A DNA stretch of 56,013 bases, from contig JAIELY010000027.1 of assembly GCA_019752555.1 (NCBI GenBank), positions 1 to 56,013 on the forward strand, written 5' to 3'. The notes under the pieces were generated by a model. The model saw only the letters and a list, made by a program, of their open reading frames with translations. It was not told where the DNA came from and searched no databases. Source of the stretch: Rhabdochlamydiaceae bacterium (lineage in GTDB: Bacteria > Chlamydiota > Chlamydiia > Chlamydiales > Rhabdochlamydiaceae). This document shows positions 46,592 to 54,232 of the stretch, one piece after another; position 1 is the first letter of the stretch; each line of letters opens with the position of its first letter. The position numbers and the translations under genes are program-made.

Positions 46592-46840
46592 ATGAAAAAG
46601 CAAGAATCAAAAAAAATCAATCAGACCTTTTCCATTCCACTTGATGTTTCGCAAGATCTCCATACGTTTGTTAAAAGGCGTGAAATGAGCCAGTTTGTTA
46701 GCAATGCAATCCGCAAAGAGTTAGCTTCAAAAAAAGAAGAGCTCAAACAGGCGTACCTCGCATCTAATGAAGACGAGGGACAGCAAACTTCAATGGAAGA
46801 CTGGAAAAACACAATCAATGACGGATCTAATGAATGGTAA
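46592..46840 (+). CDS. Antitoxin of a MazEF/PemIK-type pair (ribbon-helix-helix)
   Basis: 82 residues. The N-terminal half (INQTFSIPLDVSQDLHTFVKRREMSQFVSNAIRKEL) fits a ribbon-helix-helix DNA-binding fold. The C-terminal half is acidic and probably disordered (NEDEGQQTSMEDWKN), as in antitoxins that wrap the toxin. No clear ribosome site. It overlaps the toxin gene by 11 bases, so the two are coupled. It likely binds the palindrome at 46572. Confidence 0.85.
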   Translation: MKKQESKKINQTFSIPLDVSQDLHTFVKRREMSQFVSNAIRKELASKKEELKQAYLASNEDEGQQTSMEDWKNTINDGSNEW

Positions 46841-47177
46841 AAAAAGTAGTTTTCCAAAACGAGGTGAAATCTACTGGGTAAATCTGGATCCCACCGTTGA
46901 ACAGGAAACTAAAAAAACAAGACCTGGACTTATAATTTCCAATGACATCGGCAATGAAATCGCAAATATAGTGATCGTAGCTCCGATCACAAGTAAAGTC
47001 AAAACCGTATATCCTTTTGAAGTCAAAATCTCTCTTAATGGAAAACTTGGTAAAGTCATGCTTAATCAATGCCGAGCAATTGACAAGTCGCGCATTTTAA
47101 ATAAACTTGCACAAATCGACGAAGAAACACTTGCGCGCGTTGAGAGCGCCCTAAAAATCGTGTTTAGTCTCACTTAA
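46830..47177 (+). CDS. MazF/PemK-family endoribonuclease toxin
   Basis: 115 residues with the full MazF pattern: RGEIYWVNLDPTVEQETKKTRPGLIISND, then IVIVAPITSKVK with the conserved Thr/Ser, and KVMLNQCRAIDKSRI. Such toxins cut single-stranded mRNA at short sequences. ATG 46830 (MNGKKSSFPKRGEIYW) lies in the antitoxin gene with GGA 5 bases upstream; the frame is open further upstream but is not needed. No truncation is visible, so it is probably functional. Confidence 0.92.
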   Translation: MNGKKSSFPKRGEIYWVNLDPTVEQETKKTRPGLIISNDIGNEIANIVIVAPITSKVKTVYPFEVKISLNGKLGKVMLNQCRAIDKSRILNKLAQIDEETLARVESALKIVFSLT

Positions 47178-47245
47178 ATCCCCTATCTCTGCCCCATCAG
47201 CAAAATTTATTTTTCTAAAATTTGATTACCAGTATAGTTGGCAAA

Positions 47246-47275
47246 AGGAATGCTTCATTATCCATGAAGCTTTCC
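47246..47275. repeat. Hairpin after mazF, in the porin leader
   Basis: A 13-bp stem with one mismatch (AGGAATGCTTCAT with ATGAAGCTTTCCT) around TATCC. The core CTTCAT...ATGAAG repeats the arms of the operator-like palindrome at 46572. It may end the mazEF transcript or structure the leader of the porin mRNA. Confidence 0.5.
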
Positions 47276-47315
47276 TGATTTTAGCTACACGATGATCAAA
47301 CTTAGGATTCTACTT

Positions 47316-48416
47316 ATGAAGAAACGCTTTCAAACGTACACAGCATTAACCACTTTAGCTTTCAGCTTGCTTTTAGCCACTGCAAACGCTGATTCCAGTC
47401 CCAATTTAGCAACTGAACAAACCGATTACAGCTCCAATAGCATGAGCGGATCTGCACAATCGCCCGCATCTCAAATGCAGACTCTTGTCCCGAGCCTCCC
47501 TTGTCCTGAAGCTTGGAGATTTTCCGGAACATTTCTTTATCTATTACCCACTTTTGATGACACCTACTTTGTCATCGAGTCTCCTACATCTACGACCTAT
47601 CCCAATGGCGTCAGAAAAAACAATGACTTTGGATTTGAGCCTGCATTCCGCTTAGGCGTCGAATATGCGTTCTGTGAAAACAATCGGGAAGTTCAAGCTT
47701 TCTATACACGGTTTGAAGCAGATCAGTCCCGTCGCTCCTCTGGTGATTTTTTATGGGCGACACTTGGAGGTCCTGATTTTGCAAGTCGTTTTGAGAATTA
47801 CCATGGTTCTGCAACTTCAAAGTTAAACTTGTTGTATCAACGTTTAGATTTAAACTTCTCACAACAAATTGTAAATAACAAAGGCGTTTACTTCTATCTG
47901 CAACCGGGCTTAGAACTTGCCTACTTAAGACTCACCGAACATTACCGTTATCACCTTGAAGGAGCCACAGCTCACGGCTCGATCCGCCAAAGATCAAGAG
48001 TAGCTGGCATCGGCCCTCAAATGGGAATAGGTGTGGATTATAACATCTACCAAGGCACATATTCTTCCACGATTTCTCATGCGCTCACATTAAATGCTCT
48101 TTTTTCAGGAAGTATTTTAATGGGCCACGCTGGAGTGAAAGAATCAAACGAATACGATGAAGATCCACTTCTCACTGTAAAAGATGAAAAAACATGGAGA
48201 ACGGTTCCTGCTCTGCATGCAAAAGCGGGATTAAACTATGTGATCCTTGGCACCCACGTCGGCTTTTCACTCGGCCTTACCTACGAGTTTAACACCTACG
48301 TAAGAGGCCTTGCACGCGTGATCTTCCCAGATGATGTTGCAGACGCAGAAAACTTCACCAACTACTACAATTACGACCTACAGGGCCTCGGCATCACCGC
48401 AGCTCTTTCGTTCTAA
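47316..48416 (+). CDS. MOMP-like outer-membrane porin, second copy
   Basis: 366 residues. Signal peptide MKKRFQTYTALTTLAFSLLLATANA, then a low-complexity Ser/Gln linker to about residue 65, and a beta-barrel: FSGTFLYLLPTFDDTYFVIES, FGFEPAFRLGVEYAF, LYQRLDLNFSQQI, GIGPQMGIGVDYNIYQ, ending YYNYDLQGLGITAALSF with terminal Phe. The pattern matches the Legionella/Simkania MOMP-like family rather than Chlamydia MOMP. ATG 47316 has AGGA 8 bases upstream, better than the in-frame ATG at 47292. Only distantly similar to the porin at 3044. Confidence 0.72.
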   Translation: MKKRFQTYTALTTLAFSLLLATANADSSPNLATEQTDYSSNSMSGSAQSPASQMQTLVPSLPCPEAWRFSGTFLYLLPTFDDTYFVIESPTSTTYPNGVRKNNDFGFEPAFRLGVEYAFCENNREVQAFYTRFEADQSRRSSGDFLWATLGGPDFASRFENYHGSATSKLNLLYQRLDLNFSQQIVNNKGVYFYLQPGLELAYLRLTEHYRYHLEGATAHGSIRQRSRVAGIGPQMGIGVDYNIYQGTYSSTISHALTLNALFSGSILMGHAGVKESNEYDEDPLLTVKDEKTWRTVPALHAKAGLNYVILGTHVGFSLGLTYEFNTYVRGLARVIFPDDVADAENFTNYYNYDLQGLGITAALSF

Positions 48417-48430
48417 TTGCTTCAATCTAT

Positions 48431-48452
48431 CCCTGCGCTCATCAGCGCAGGG
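48431..48452. terminator. Hairpin between convergent porin and MFS genes
   Basis: Perfect 9-bp GC-rich stem CCCTGCGCT / AGCGCAGGG with a CATC loop. No U-run on either side, so it may act as a weak bidirectional terminator or 3' end stabiliser. Confidence 0.5.
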
Positions 48453-48455
48453 AGT

Positions 48456-49649
48456 TCAAGATACGCTCAACTTTCTCAATCGCCACCACAGAAATAACAT
48501 CATACAGAAGAAAAACACAAAGCTCAGCGGCAATACGATTGCAGATTCTGGATAGATAAACTCCAAAAGGATCAAGGCTACAACAGTAGTACTCAAGTTA
48601 ATAAAATTTAAAACTGCAGAACCATTTGACTTGTTTTTCGCACTCGCAAGGCCGAATGACGAAATGTTTGCAAAAACAAGCGATTGGGCGATGTAGATAA
48701 GAAACATAGGGAAAAATAAAGTGAGAGCATTGAATTTGCCCATCGAAAAAGGAATTAACATCGTCAATGTCATTGCAAGCGCTGTCACAATTCCTGTTAA
48801 AAGCAAATACAACAAGGAAAAACGCCCAGCAATCTTCGCAGAAAGCAGCGCGCCAAAGAGCATCCCTAACAGAGGAATCAAATTATAGTTACCAAAAGCA
48901 TCCGTTGTCATCCCAATCAGATCGATTCCGATGAACGGCGCTTTTGCTGCAAAAACGTATACAACAGAAGTTCCGCATCCCATCATAAGAGCACTTGTGA
49001 CAAGCCTCTTATTTTTGAACTTAACAGCATATCCATGCAAAATAGAAGAGACTTTAAGGGCATGCTGATCTAAGGAAGCAGCTGTTTCCGGTAATTTTGT
49101 CGACAGCCATAACACAACGATTCCAAAAAGCCCAAGAAAGTAAAAACAGCTTTGCCAGTTCAACAAATGAGTGATCCAGCCGCCCAAAGCAACAGCTAGC
49201 CCTGGCATGATTGCAAAGGCGATCAAGATGCGCGAGATCATTTTCGTTGCCTCAGTTTGCTCGTAAACATCTGCAATCATTGTGAAGCTGATTTTCAATC
49301 CCACACACGCGCCAAGCGCCTGCAAAACGCGGGCAAAAATCAACAGACTAAACGACATTAAAGGAGCCGCTAAAGCGCAGAGTAAGGATCCTAAGATCGC
49401 AAGGCTGATGCCAATATATAGCGTTATTTTTCTTCCGTAGCGATTTGCTAAAGGCCCGTAAGGAAGCTGTCCGATGGCGTAGCCAATCAGATAGGCCGTG
49501 ATTGTAAATTGCGCCTCTGCAACAGAAATACCAAAAAACGTAGTAATAGAAGGAAGTGCAGGGGTAAAAAGAACTGCGCCAACCGACGCAAAAGAAACGA
49601 GCAACAGCAGCAGTGTGAATTGGGGTTTGTCTGATTTAGCAAGTTGCAT
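48456..49649 (-). CDS. MFS efflux transporter (Bcr/CflA-like)
   Basis: 397 residues with 12 predicted helices. Drug:H+ antiporter features: TPALPSITTFF in helix 1, motif A GPLANRYGRKITLYIG after helix 2, and FARVLQALGACVGLKISFTMIAD in helix 4. This fits the Bcr/CflA group that exports antibiotics and small metabolites. ATG 49649 has GAGG 6 bases upstream; a TTG four codons earlier also reads in frame. The gene is divergent from the aromatic hydroxylase operon. Substrate unknown. Confidence 0.88.
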   Translation of the reverse strand: MQLAKSDKPQFTLLLLLVSFASVGAVLFTPALPSITTFFGISVAEAQFTITAYLIGYAIGQLPYGPLANRYGRKITLYIGISLAILGSLLCALAAPLMSFSLLIFARVLQALGACVGLKISFTMIADVYEQTEATKMISRILIAFAIMPGLAVALGGWITHLLNWQSCFYFLGLFGIVVLWLSTKLPETAASLDQHALKVSSILHGYAVKFKNKRLVTSALMMGCGTSVVYVFAAKAPFIGIDLIGMTTDAFGNYNLIPLLGMLFGALLSAKIAGRFSLLYLLLTGIVTALAMTLTMLIPFSMGKFNALTLFFPMFLIYIAQSLVFANISSFGLASAKNKSNGSAVLNFINLSTTVVALILLEFIYPESAIVLPLSFVFFFCMMLFLWWRLRKLSVS

Positions 49650-49715
49650 TTGTAACCTCAAAAAAATTAAAATAAGCTATTCTGAAATCCGAATCAGCAA
49701 ACAACATTTAAGCAT

Positions 49716-49745
49716 TTGACAAATAAACATGCAACTTGTTAGAAT
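49716..49745 (+). promoter_or_regulatory. Strong promoter of the aromatic hydroxylase operon
   Basis: Perfect TTGACA (49716-49721), an 18-base spacer and TAGAAT (49740-49745, 5 of 6). Transcription would start near 49752, which leaves a leader of about 245 nt before the hydroxylase ATG. Confidence 0.75.
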
Positions 49746-49760
49746 CTTAGACAGGAAAAC

Positions 49761-49776
49761 CCTAATCCAGATTAGG
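49761..49776 (+). promoter_or_regulatory. Small hairpin at the leader-peptide ribosome site
   Basis: CCTAAT (49761-49766) pairs with ATTAGG (49771-49776) around CCAG. The 3' arm overlaps the Shine-Dalgarno AGGAG (49774-49778) of the leader ORF, so folding could limit its translation. Confidence 0.45.
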
Positions 49777-49784
49777 AGAAAACA

Positions 49785-49895
49785 ATGATCGGCTCTAAAC
49801 ATCTGATACAGATGCGCTCTCATAAGACCCATTCACAAGCTACACGCTTCTCTCTCTTCGTTTCTTCCTATTATCGTTCTTATTATTCTTATTAA
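49785..49895 (+). CDS. Phe/Tyr-rich leader peptide, putative attenuator
   Basis: A 36-codon ORF that starts ATG ATC GGC TCT and ends FSLFVSSYYRSYYSY then TAA. It has an excellent ribosome site (AGGAG, 6 bases upstream) and lies between a strong promoter and the hydroxylase gene, with a hairpin 22 bases after its stop. Seven of the last 15 residues are aromatic (2 Phe, 5 Tyr), the pattern of amino acid operon leader peptides such as pheL. Stalling at Tyr or Phe codons when charged tRNA is scarce would be expected to raise expression of the downstream genes. All Tyr codons are TAT and all His codons CAT. That it is translated and regulatory is inferred. Confidence 0.72.
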   Translation: MIGSKHLIQMRSHKTHSQATRFSLFVSSYYRSYYSY

Positions 49896-49917
49896 TTCTC
49901 CATTCACTTTTTTGTTC

Positions 49918-49980
49918 GTGTGCTAACGGCAAACCATTTGCTGCGTTACATTTGCACACCTAAACTATTAATATTTTTTT
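49918..49980 (+). promoter_or_regulatory. Putative attenuator hairpin and U-run before the hydroxylase
   Basis: An outer stem GTGTGC / GCACAC (49918-49923 with 49954-49959) encloses an inner stem TAACG-GCAAA / TTTGC-CGTTA (49924-49948, two-base bulge, CCA loop). A run of seven T (49974-49980) follows 14 bases after the stem, immediately before the hydroxylase ribosome site. The gap between stem and U-run is larger than in a classic terminator, so control of translation start is an alternative. Confidence 0.55.
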
Positions 49981-49996
49981 GATTTATAGGATTTTT

Positions 49997-50908
49997 ATGG
50001 ATAAGAACACAAGGATAGGTCTCACGACAACAAAAGCCCCCTTTATCGAGCACGCTCAAAGCGAGGGCCGCATCTTTATCGAGCAGCCCTACCATCTCTA
50101 CAATGAAGACAACCAAAGGGCATGGAGAGAGCTATACGCACGACTCAAGCCCAAATGGGAACGCTTTGCAAATAAACAATTTCAACAAGGGATCCATTCA
50201 CTCTGTTTAAATCCAGATCGAATCCCCACTCTTGAAGAAGTAAACACCTTTTTGCAACAGCTTACAGGCTTTAAAGCAAAAGCTGTCAGCGGCTATGTGC
50301 CCACCTTTTTATTTTTTGACAGCCTCAAGCAGCGCGCGTTTCCGACAACGATCACAATCCGCAGCAGCCAAAGCTTAAACTACTTACCAGAACCTGATAT
50401 TTTTCACGACATCGCAGGGCATGTCCCGATGCATACTGACAAAATGTTTGCCGATGTCTTAGTCAAATTCGGCGCGCTTGCAGAAATGGCTGCCAATAGA
50501 CACACGCACTTAAGCAACAACGAAGAGAAAAAAGCAAAAATCAAAAGCAATATTCAAGCCTTAGCGCGTTTTTTCTGGTTTACCATTGAATTCGGGCTCA
50601 TGCGAGAAAAAAAGTCCCTCCGCGTCTACGGAAGCGGTTTACTCAGCTCCGCAGATGAGATCGAACATGCCATTCTTGCCCAAGAGGTGCAGCGCCACCG
50701 CTTTCAATTGGAGTGGGTCGTGAATCAATCGTTTGAAATCGATCGGTTCCAACCGCTCTTGTTTATCGTAGACTCGTTCGATCACCTCTACTCTGAGGTC
50801 GAAAGACTAGAACAGTGGCTTCTTACAGGCAAACTCGACACTGTAGCTCCTGGAGAACCTGCAATCAGCGAGGAAGACTTCCAAGTGTTTTTAAGGAGGG
50901 GAAAGTGA
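49997..50908 (+). CDS. phhA: Aromatic amino acid hydroxylase (phenylalanine hydroxylase-like)
   Basis: Non-haem iron, pterin-dependent enzyme that most likely makes Tyr from Phe. 303 residues, catalytic domain only. Iron ligands are His137 and His142 in PDIFHDIAGHVPM and Glu198 in FWFTIEFGL, with the conserved SGYVPTFLFFD upstream. Chlamydia pneumoniae also has such a gene. ATG 49997 follows AGGA; a TTG six codons earlier has no ribosome site. It overlaps the next gene by four bases (GTGA) and shares the operon with a pterin dehydratase that recycles its cofactor, which strongly supports the call. Confidence 0.93.
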   Translation: MDKNTRIGLTTTKAPFIEHAQSEGRIFIEQPYHLYNEDNQRAWRELYARLKPKWERFANKQFQQGIHSLCLNPDRIPTLEEVNTFLQQLTGFKAKAVSGYVPTFLFFDSLKQRAFPTTITIRSSQSLNYLPEPDIFHDIAGHVPMHTDKMFADVLVKFGALAEMAANRHTHLSNNEEKKAKIKSNIQALARFFWFTIEFGLMREKKSLRVYGSGLLSSADEIEHAILAQEVQRHRFQLEWVVNQSFEIDRFQPLLFIVDSFDHLYSEVERLEQWLLTGKLDTVAPGEPAISEEDFQVFLRRGK

Positions 50909-51528
50909 ATACACTCTACCCAGCAATCTGTGCCAGCTTTTGCATCCTCATGGTGCTTTCCAACATCCTATCTGCAAAAATGTGGGCACTCCCTTTGATT
51001 CCCTTGAGCATCCCCGTGGGATTAATCACCTATCCGTTGACATTTTTGCTCAGCGATTTTGTGACAGAGATCTTTGGAGCGAGAAAGGCGCGGACGATCG
51101 TCATCATCGGATTTGCCATGAACCTTTTAAGCTACGGCTTGATTCAATTAGCTCTCGCGCTCCCCTCTCAAGCCCCCTCTCAGCAAAACGCTTTTGAGGC
51201 CGTGTTTGGGTTAAGCAGCCTACGCATTTTCTCATCCCTTATTGCGTACGCAACAGCGCAGATGATCGGAATTCAGACCTATGCCGCCATCAAACAATGG
51301 ACCGGCCCTTCATGGATCTGGATCCGCTCCAATGGCGCCACCTTTGTTTCCCAGATCGTAGACACGGTGTTGATCGATCTTCTCTATTTGGGATGGGGCT
51401 TAAACATGTCCATTGCCGAGCTTGCCCCCATCATGCTATTTTCATTTATATATAAAGCGTTTTTCAGTGTCATTTGCACCCCCGTTCTTTATCTCATGCT
51501 TAAAGGGCGCAAGTTATTTACAACCTAA
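50905..51528 (+). CDS. yhhQ: YhhQ-family queuosine-precursor transporter
   Basis: The 207-residue inner-membrane protein has about six helices (LYPAICASFCILMVLSNILSAK, IPVGLITYPLTFLLSDFVTEIFG, FVSQIVDTVLIDLLYLGWG). The PLTFLLSDFVTEIFG motif is typical of COG1738 transporters, which take up queuosine precursors for tRNA modification. I chose GTG 50905, which has AGGAGG at ideal distance and overlaps the hydroxylase stop. A longer frame upstream reads into the hydroxylase and is not real. Its place inside a Tyr-making operon is striking, since queuosine modifies tRNA-Tyr. Confidence 0.88.
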   Translation: MNTLYPAICASFCILMVLSNILSAKMWALPLIPLSIPVGLITYPLTFLLSDFVTEIFGARKARTIVIIGFAMNLLSYGLIQLALALPSQAPSQQNAFEAVFGLSSLRIFSSLIAYATAQMIGIQTYAAIKQWTGPSWIWIRSNGATFVSQIVDTVLIDLLYLGWGLNMSIAELAPIMLFSFIYKAFFSVICTPVLYLMLKGRKLFTT

Positions 51529-51539
51529 GGAGTTATCCC

Positions 51540-51875
51540 ATGAATTTCCATTGCGATCTTTCGAAGAAAACATGCATCCCATGCAAAGGAGGCGTTCCAC
51601 CTCTTAAGGGCGAGGCGTTAACACAGCTTTACCAACAACTCGGGCAGGGCTGGAAAGTCGTAGACGAGCACCATTTGGAAAAGGAATATCGTTTTAAAAA
51701 CTTTAAAGAGGCGCTTGCCTTCACAAATAAGATAGGCGCTCTCGCAGAACACGAAGGCCATCACCCCGACCTTCTCCTCTCGTATGGCAAGGTGATCCTC
51801 CAGCTGTGGACGCATAAGATCAATGGCTTAACAGAGAGCGACTTCATCATGGCCGCAAAGTGTGACGAGGTCTAG
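51540..51875 (+). CDS. phhB: Pterin-4a-carbinolamine dehydratase
   Basis: Dehydrates 4a-hydroxy-tetrahydropterin formed by the hydroxylase, allowing the cofactor to be recycled. 111 residues with the signature EHEGHHPDLLLSYGKV (two adjacent His) and LWTHKINGLTESDF. The N-terminus has four Cys/His-type residues (HCDLSKKTCIPCKGG) not needed for catalysis. AAGGAG lies 7 bases before ATG 51540, which is 11 bases after the transporter stop. Last gene of the operon. Confidence 0.95.
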   Translation: MNFHCDLSKKTCIPCKGGVPPLKGEALTQLYQQLGQGWKVVDEHHLEKEYRFKNFKEALAFTNKIGALAEHEGHHPDLLLSYGKVILQLWTHKINGLTESDFIMAAKCDEV

Positions 51876-51897
51876 AGGCCGATGGGCAATGCAAGAT

Positions 51898-53244
51898 TTA
51901 ATGCCCTTGCGCCACATGCTTTGCATGCGCGATACACTGATCAACTGCCACCCCCGACAAATAATTGCCAACAAGAGAACATGTGGGCAACCGCTCCTTT
52001 ATGGCCTGTTGCAAACGCACCATTTTCTCTAAATGGCCAACGCCATACTGAGGAATTGCATAAGAGGCACGCTTGAACGCAATGGCATCGGGCGCGCTTG
52101 TGATACTGAGGTGGCGCCTTGCGCCCCTCAGCGCACTTTGAATCGCTTCTTCTTCTTTCTGGGCAGAATCCCTTAACTTAATTGTAAGGCGCGTTTCGTG
52201 CGCTGTTTGGCTCTGCTCAGGAAATACAGAAGAGTCAAACACACTTCCCAACACCTCTTCATTTGCTAGAGACTGCGTTAGATAGCCGAACCCTTGCAAC
52301 GGAAGGACAGAATCCCGATAGCCGACGTTTATGATCGCAAATCCCAACGAAATAATCTGTTCGAGTTCTTGAGCAAGATCAGGAACAAACGGTTTTAATA
52401 AACGCGCACTTTGTGCTGCAGGAAGGGCAAGACAGAGATCATCTGCAACGCGAGGGCCCTGTGTGGAATGCACAATCCATTCAGCACCGCGCCGCTCAAT
52501 GTGAAGCGCTTCTGCATTAGTTGTAATTTCAGCATCCAATTGCCGCACCAATGCATCGACTAGAGTCTGCATGCCAGAGCGAAACGAATAAAACGCAGAA
52601 AGGGGCAAATGAGGGACATGCTCTGAGAATTTAGGCTGATGCCTCTTGCATTTAAGAGCGCGCCACATTCCCTTTGTGACAGACCCCTGCTGCGCTTCCC
52701 ATTCTTTGAGTTTAGGAAAGCAAGAGGCGATCGAAATCTGCCGCGCATCGCCGCCAAAAATCCCCACAACAAGCGGATCGAAAAAGCGAGAGGCGACCTC
52801 TTTGTTAAATCTTCTGCACGCAAATTCCCAAACAGTTTCATCGCCTTGAAAAGCAGGTCTTGACCACTCTGTCAATAGCGCCTTTACAACAGGTCGCGTT
52901 ATAGGAGAAAAGAGAAAGGAAAAGAGACCCTGCGGCAAACAATGCAACTTGTCTTCTAACCAAAGGTAGCGATCCAGTTTTTTTTCCTCTTTCCAAACCA
53001 GCTCGTTTTCAAGATTTAACTCCTTGACAAGCTCAAGAATCGAAGCGGATTTAGCCGCCTTAAATGCACGCGGCCCTTTTTCAAAAAGAAACCCTTCAGA
53101 TATAGTTGTGTCAATCCAACCACCGATCCGCTCTGTTTTTTCAAGCAGGGTCACATGTGTATTTGGCCGGCATTTTTTTAGATACCAAGAATAACAGAGC
53201 CCAGAAATTCCAGCTCCCAAGACAAAAATGCGTTGCTGTCCCAT
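51898..53244 (-). CDS. hemG: Protoporphyrinogen oxidase (HemY type)
   Basis: Oxygen-dependent, FAD-bound enzyme that makes protoporphyrin IX. 448 residues with the FAD motif GAGISGLCYSWYLKK at the N-terminus, LLEKTERIGGW, and the C-terminal FAD-binding end RLPTCSLVGNYLSGVAVDQC. Chlamydial annotations call it hemG, but it is of the HemY (oxygen-using) type. GGAG lies 8 bases before ATG 53244. Divergent from hemF (50 bases between them), together forming two consecutive late haem steps. Confidence 0.93.
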   Translation of the reverse strand: MGQQRIFVLGAGISGLCYSWYLKKCRPNTHVTLLEKTERIGGWIDTTISEGFLFEKGPRAFKAAKSASILELVKELNLENELVWKEEKKLDRYLWLEDKLHCLPQGLFSFLFSPITRPVVKALLTEWSRPAFQGDETVWEFACRRFNKEVASRFFDPLVVGIFGGDARQISIASCFPKLKEWEAQQGSVTKGMWRALKCKRHQPKFSEHVPHLPLSAFYSFRSGMQTLVDALVRQLDAEITTNAEALHIERRGAEWIVHSTQGPRVADDLCLALPAAQSARLLKPFVPDLAQELEQIISLGFAIINVGYRDSVLPLQGFGYLTQSLANEEVLGSVFDSSVFPEQSQTAHETRLTIKLRDSAQKEEEAIQSALRGARRHLSITSAPDAIAFKRASYAIPQYGVGHLEKMVRLQQAIKERLPTCSLVGNYLSGVAVDQCIAHAKHVAQGH

Positions 53245-53294
53245 TTGATATGCTCCAAAAAGAAACTGCAGTGTACACTTAAAGCGAGGTTTTT

Positions 53295-54077
53295 ATGAAA
53301 GAAGAGATTGTAGATTACCTAAAGAACTTACGCAATCAAATCGTTACCGCGTTTGAAACACTCGAGCCATCGGCGCGCTTTGTACGTACACCCTGGCAAC
53401 ACACAACAGGCGGCGGCGGCGAAATGTCGGTGATCCGCGGCGCTCATTTTGAAAAAGCTGCTGTTAATTGGTCTGGAGTGAGTGGAGAAAAATTTCCCAT
53501 GGCAGATGGCGAGGGTCCCTTTTTTGCAACTGGCGTTAGCCTCATCACCCACATGGCAAATCCTCACGCGCCGACCGTCCATTTCAACATCCGTTACATC
53601 GAAACAGAAAAACGCACCTGGTTTGGAGGCGGCTACGATTTAACTCCGATGGGATTTCCTTATGAAGAAGACACAGCACATTTCCACTCGGTAGCACAAA
53701 ACGCCCTTAACCCCTTTGGAGAAGAGCTCTATGCTCAATTTTCACAAAACGCAAAAGAGTACTTCTATATCCCTCATCGAAAAAAAGAGAGGGGCGTAGG
53801 AGGGATCTTCTTCGACCATTTCAATCGAGGAGATTTCGCCCAAGATTTTTTGATGTGGAAGGAAGTTGGCAATACCTTTCTTAATACTGTTATGCCGATT
53901 TACTGCAAGCGGATCGCCATGCCCTTTAGTGAGGAAGAAAAAGAGCTGCAACTCAAGAGCCGCGCCCACTATGTCGAATTCAATCTACTCTACGATAGAG
54001 GCACCAAGTTTGGATTTCTCTCTGGAGGCAACCCCGAGGCCATCCTCTGCTCGATGCCGCCTTTGGCTAAATGGTAG
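53295..54077 (+). CDS. hemF: Oxygen-dependent coproporphyrinogen III oxidase, short C-terminus
   Basis: Decarboxylates coproporphyrinogen III to protoporphyrinogen IX using O2. 260 residues: GGGGEMSVIRGAHFEKAAVNWS, NPHAPTVHFNIRY, WFGGGYDLTP, RGVGGIFFDHFN, and YVEFNLLYDRGTKFGFLSGG. Against E. coli HemF (299 residues) the N-terminus and core align, but it stops right after MPPLAKW, where others continue with EYDxxPxxGSPEA. About 30 residues are missing and no continuation exists in other frames. Chlamydiaceae use HemN instead here. ATG 53295 follows GAGG. Confidence 0.92.
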   Translation: MKEEIVDYLKNLRNQIVTAFETLEPSARFVRTPWQHTTGGGGEMSVIRGAHFEKAAVNWSGVSGEKFPMADGEGPFFATGVSLITHMANPHAPTVHFNIRYIETEKRTWFGGGYDLTPMGFPYEEDTAHFHSVAQNALNPFGEELYAQFSQNAKEYFYIPHRKKERGVGGIFFDHFNRGDFAQDFLMWKEVGNTFLNTVMPIYCKRIAMPFSEEEKELQLKSRAHYVEFNLLYDRGTKFGFLSGGNPEAILCSMPPLAKW

Positions 54078-54232
54078 CTAGTATTGTTTCCTAAAAATCC
54101 CTACGGCTGTGGATATTAGAGATCCTCTCGCATTTTTAAAATTATTGCTTACAAATCGATCGCTTTCGAATTGACTTAAAAACATGATCTGCTTCAAGAT
54201 TTTGCGCGAGCAACCCTTTACGTGGAGATTTG

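Noticed and set aside
49761-49776. CCTAAT/ATTAGG hairpin as a terminator for the MFS gene side
   Set aside because: The MFS gene runs away from it and there is no U-run. Its overlap with the leader-peptide ribosome site makes a role in the leader more likely.
50815-50904. Longer start for the queuosine-precursor transporter, within the hydroxylase gene
   Set aside because: The first 30 residues are polar and encoded in an overlapping frame of the hydroxylase. GTG 50905 has AGGAGG and a GTGA overlap.
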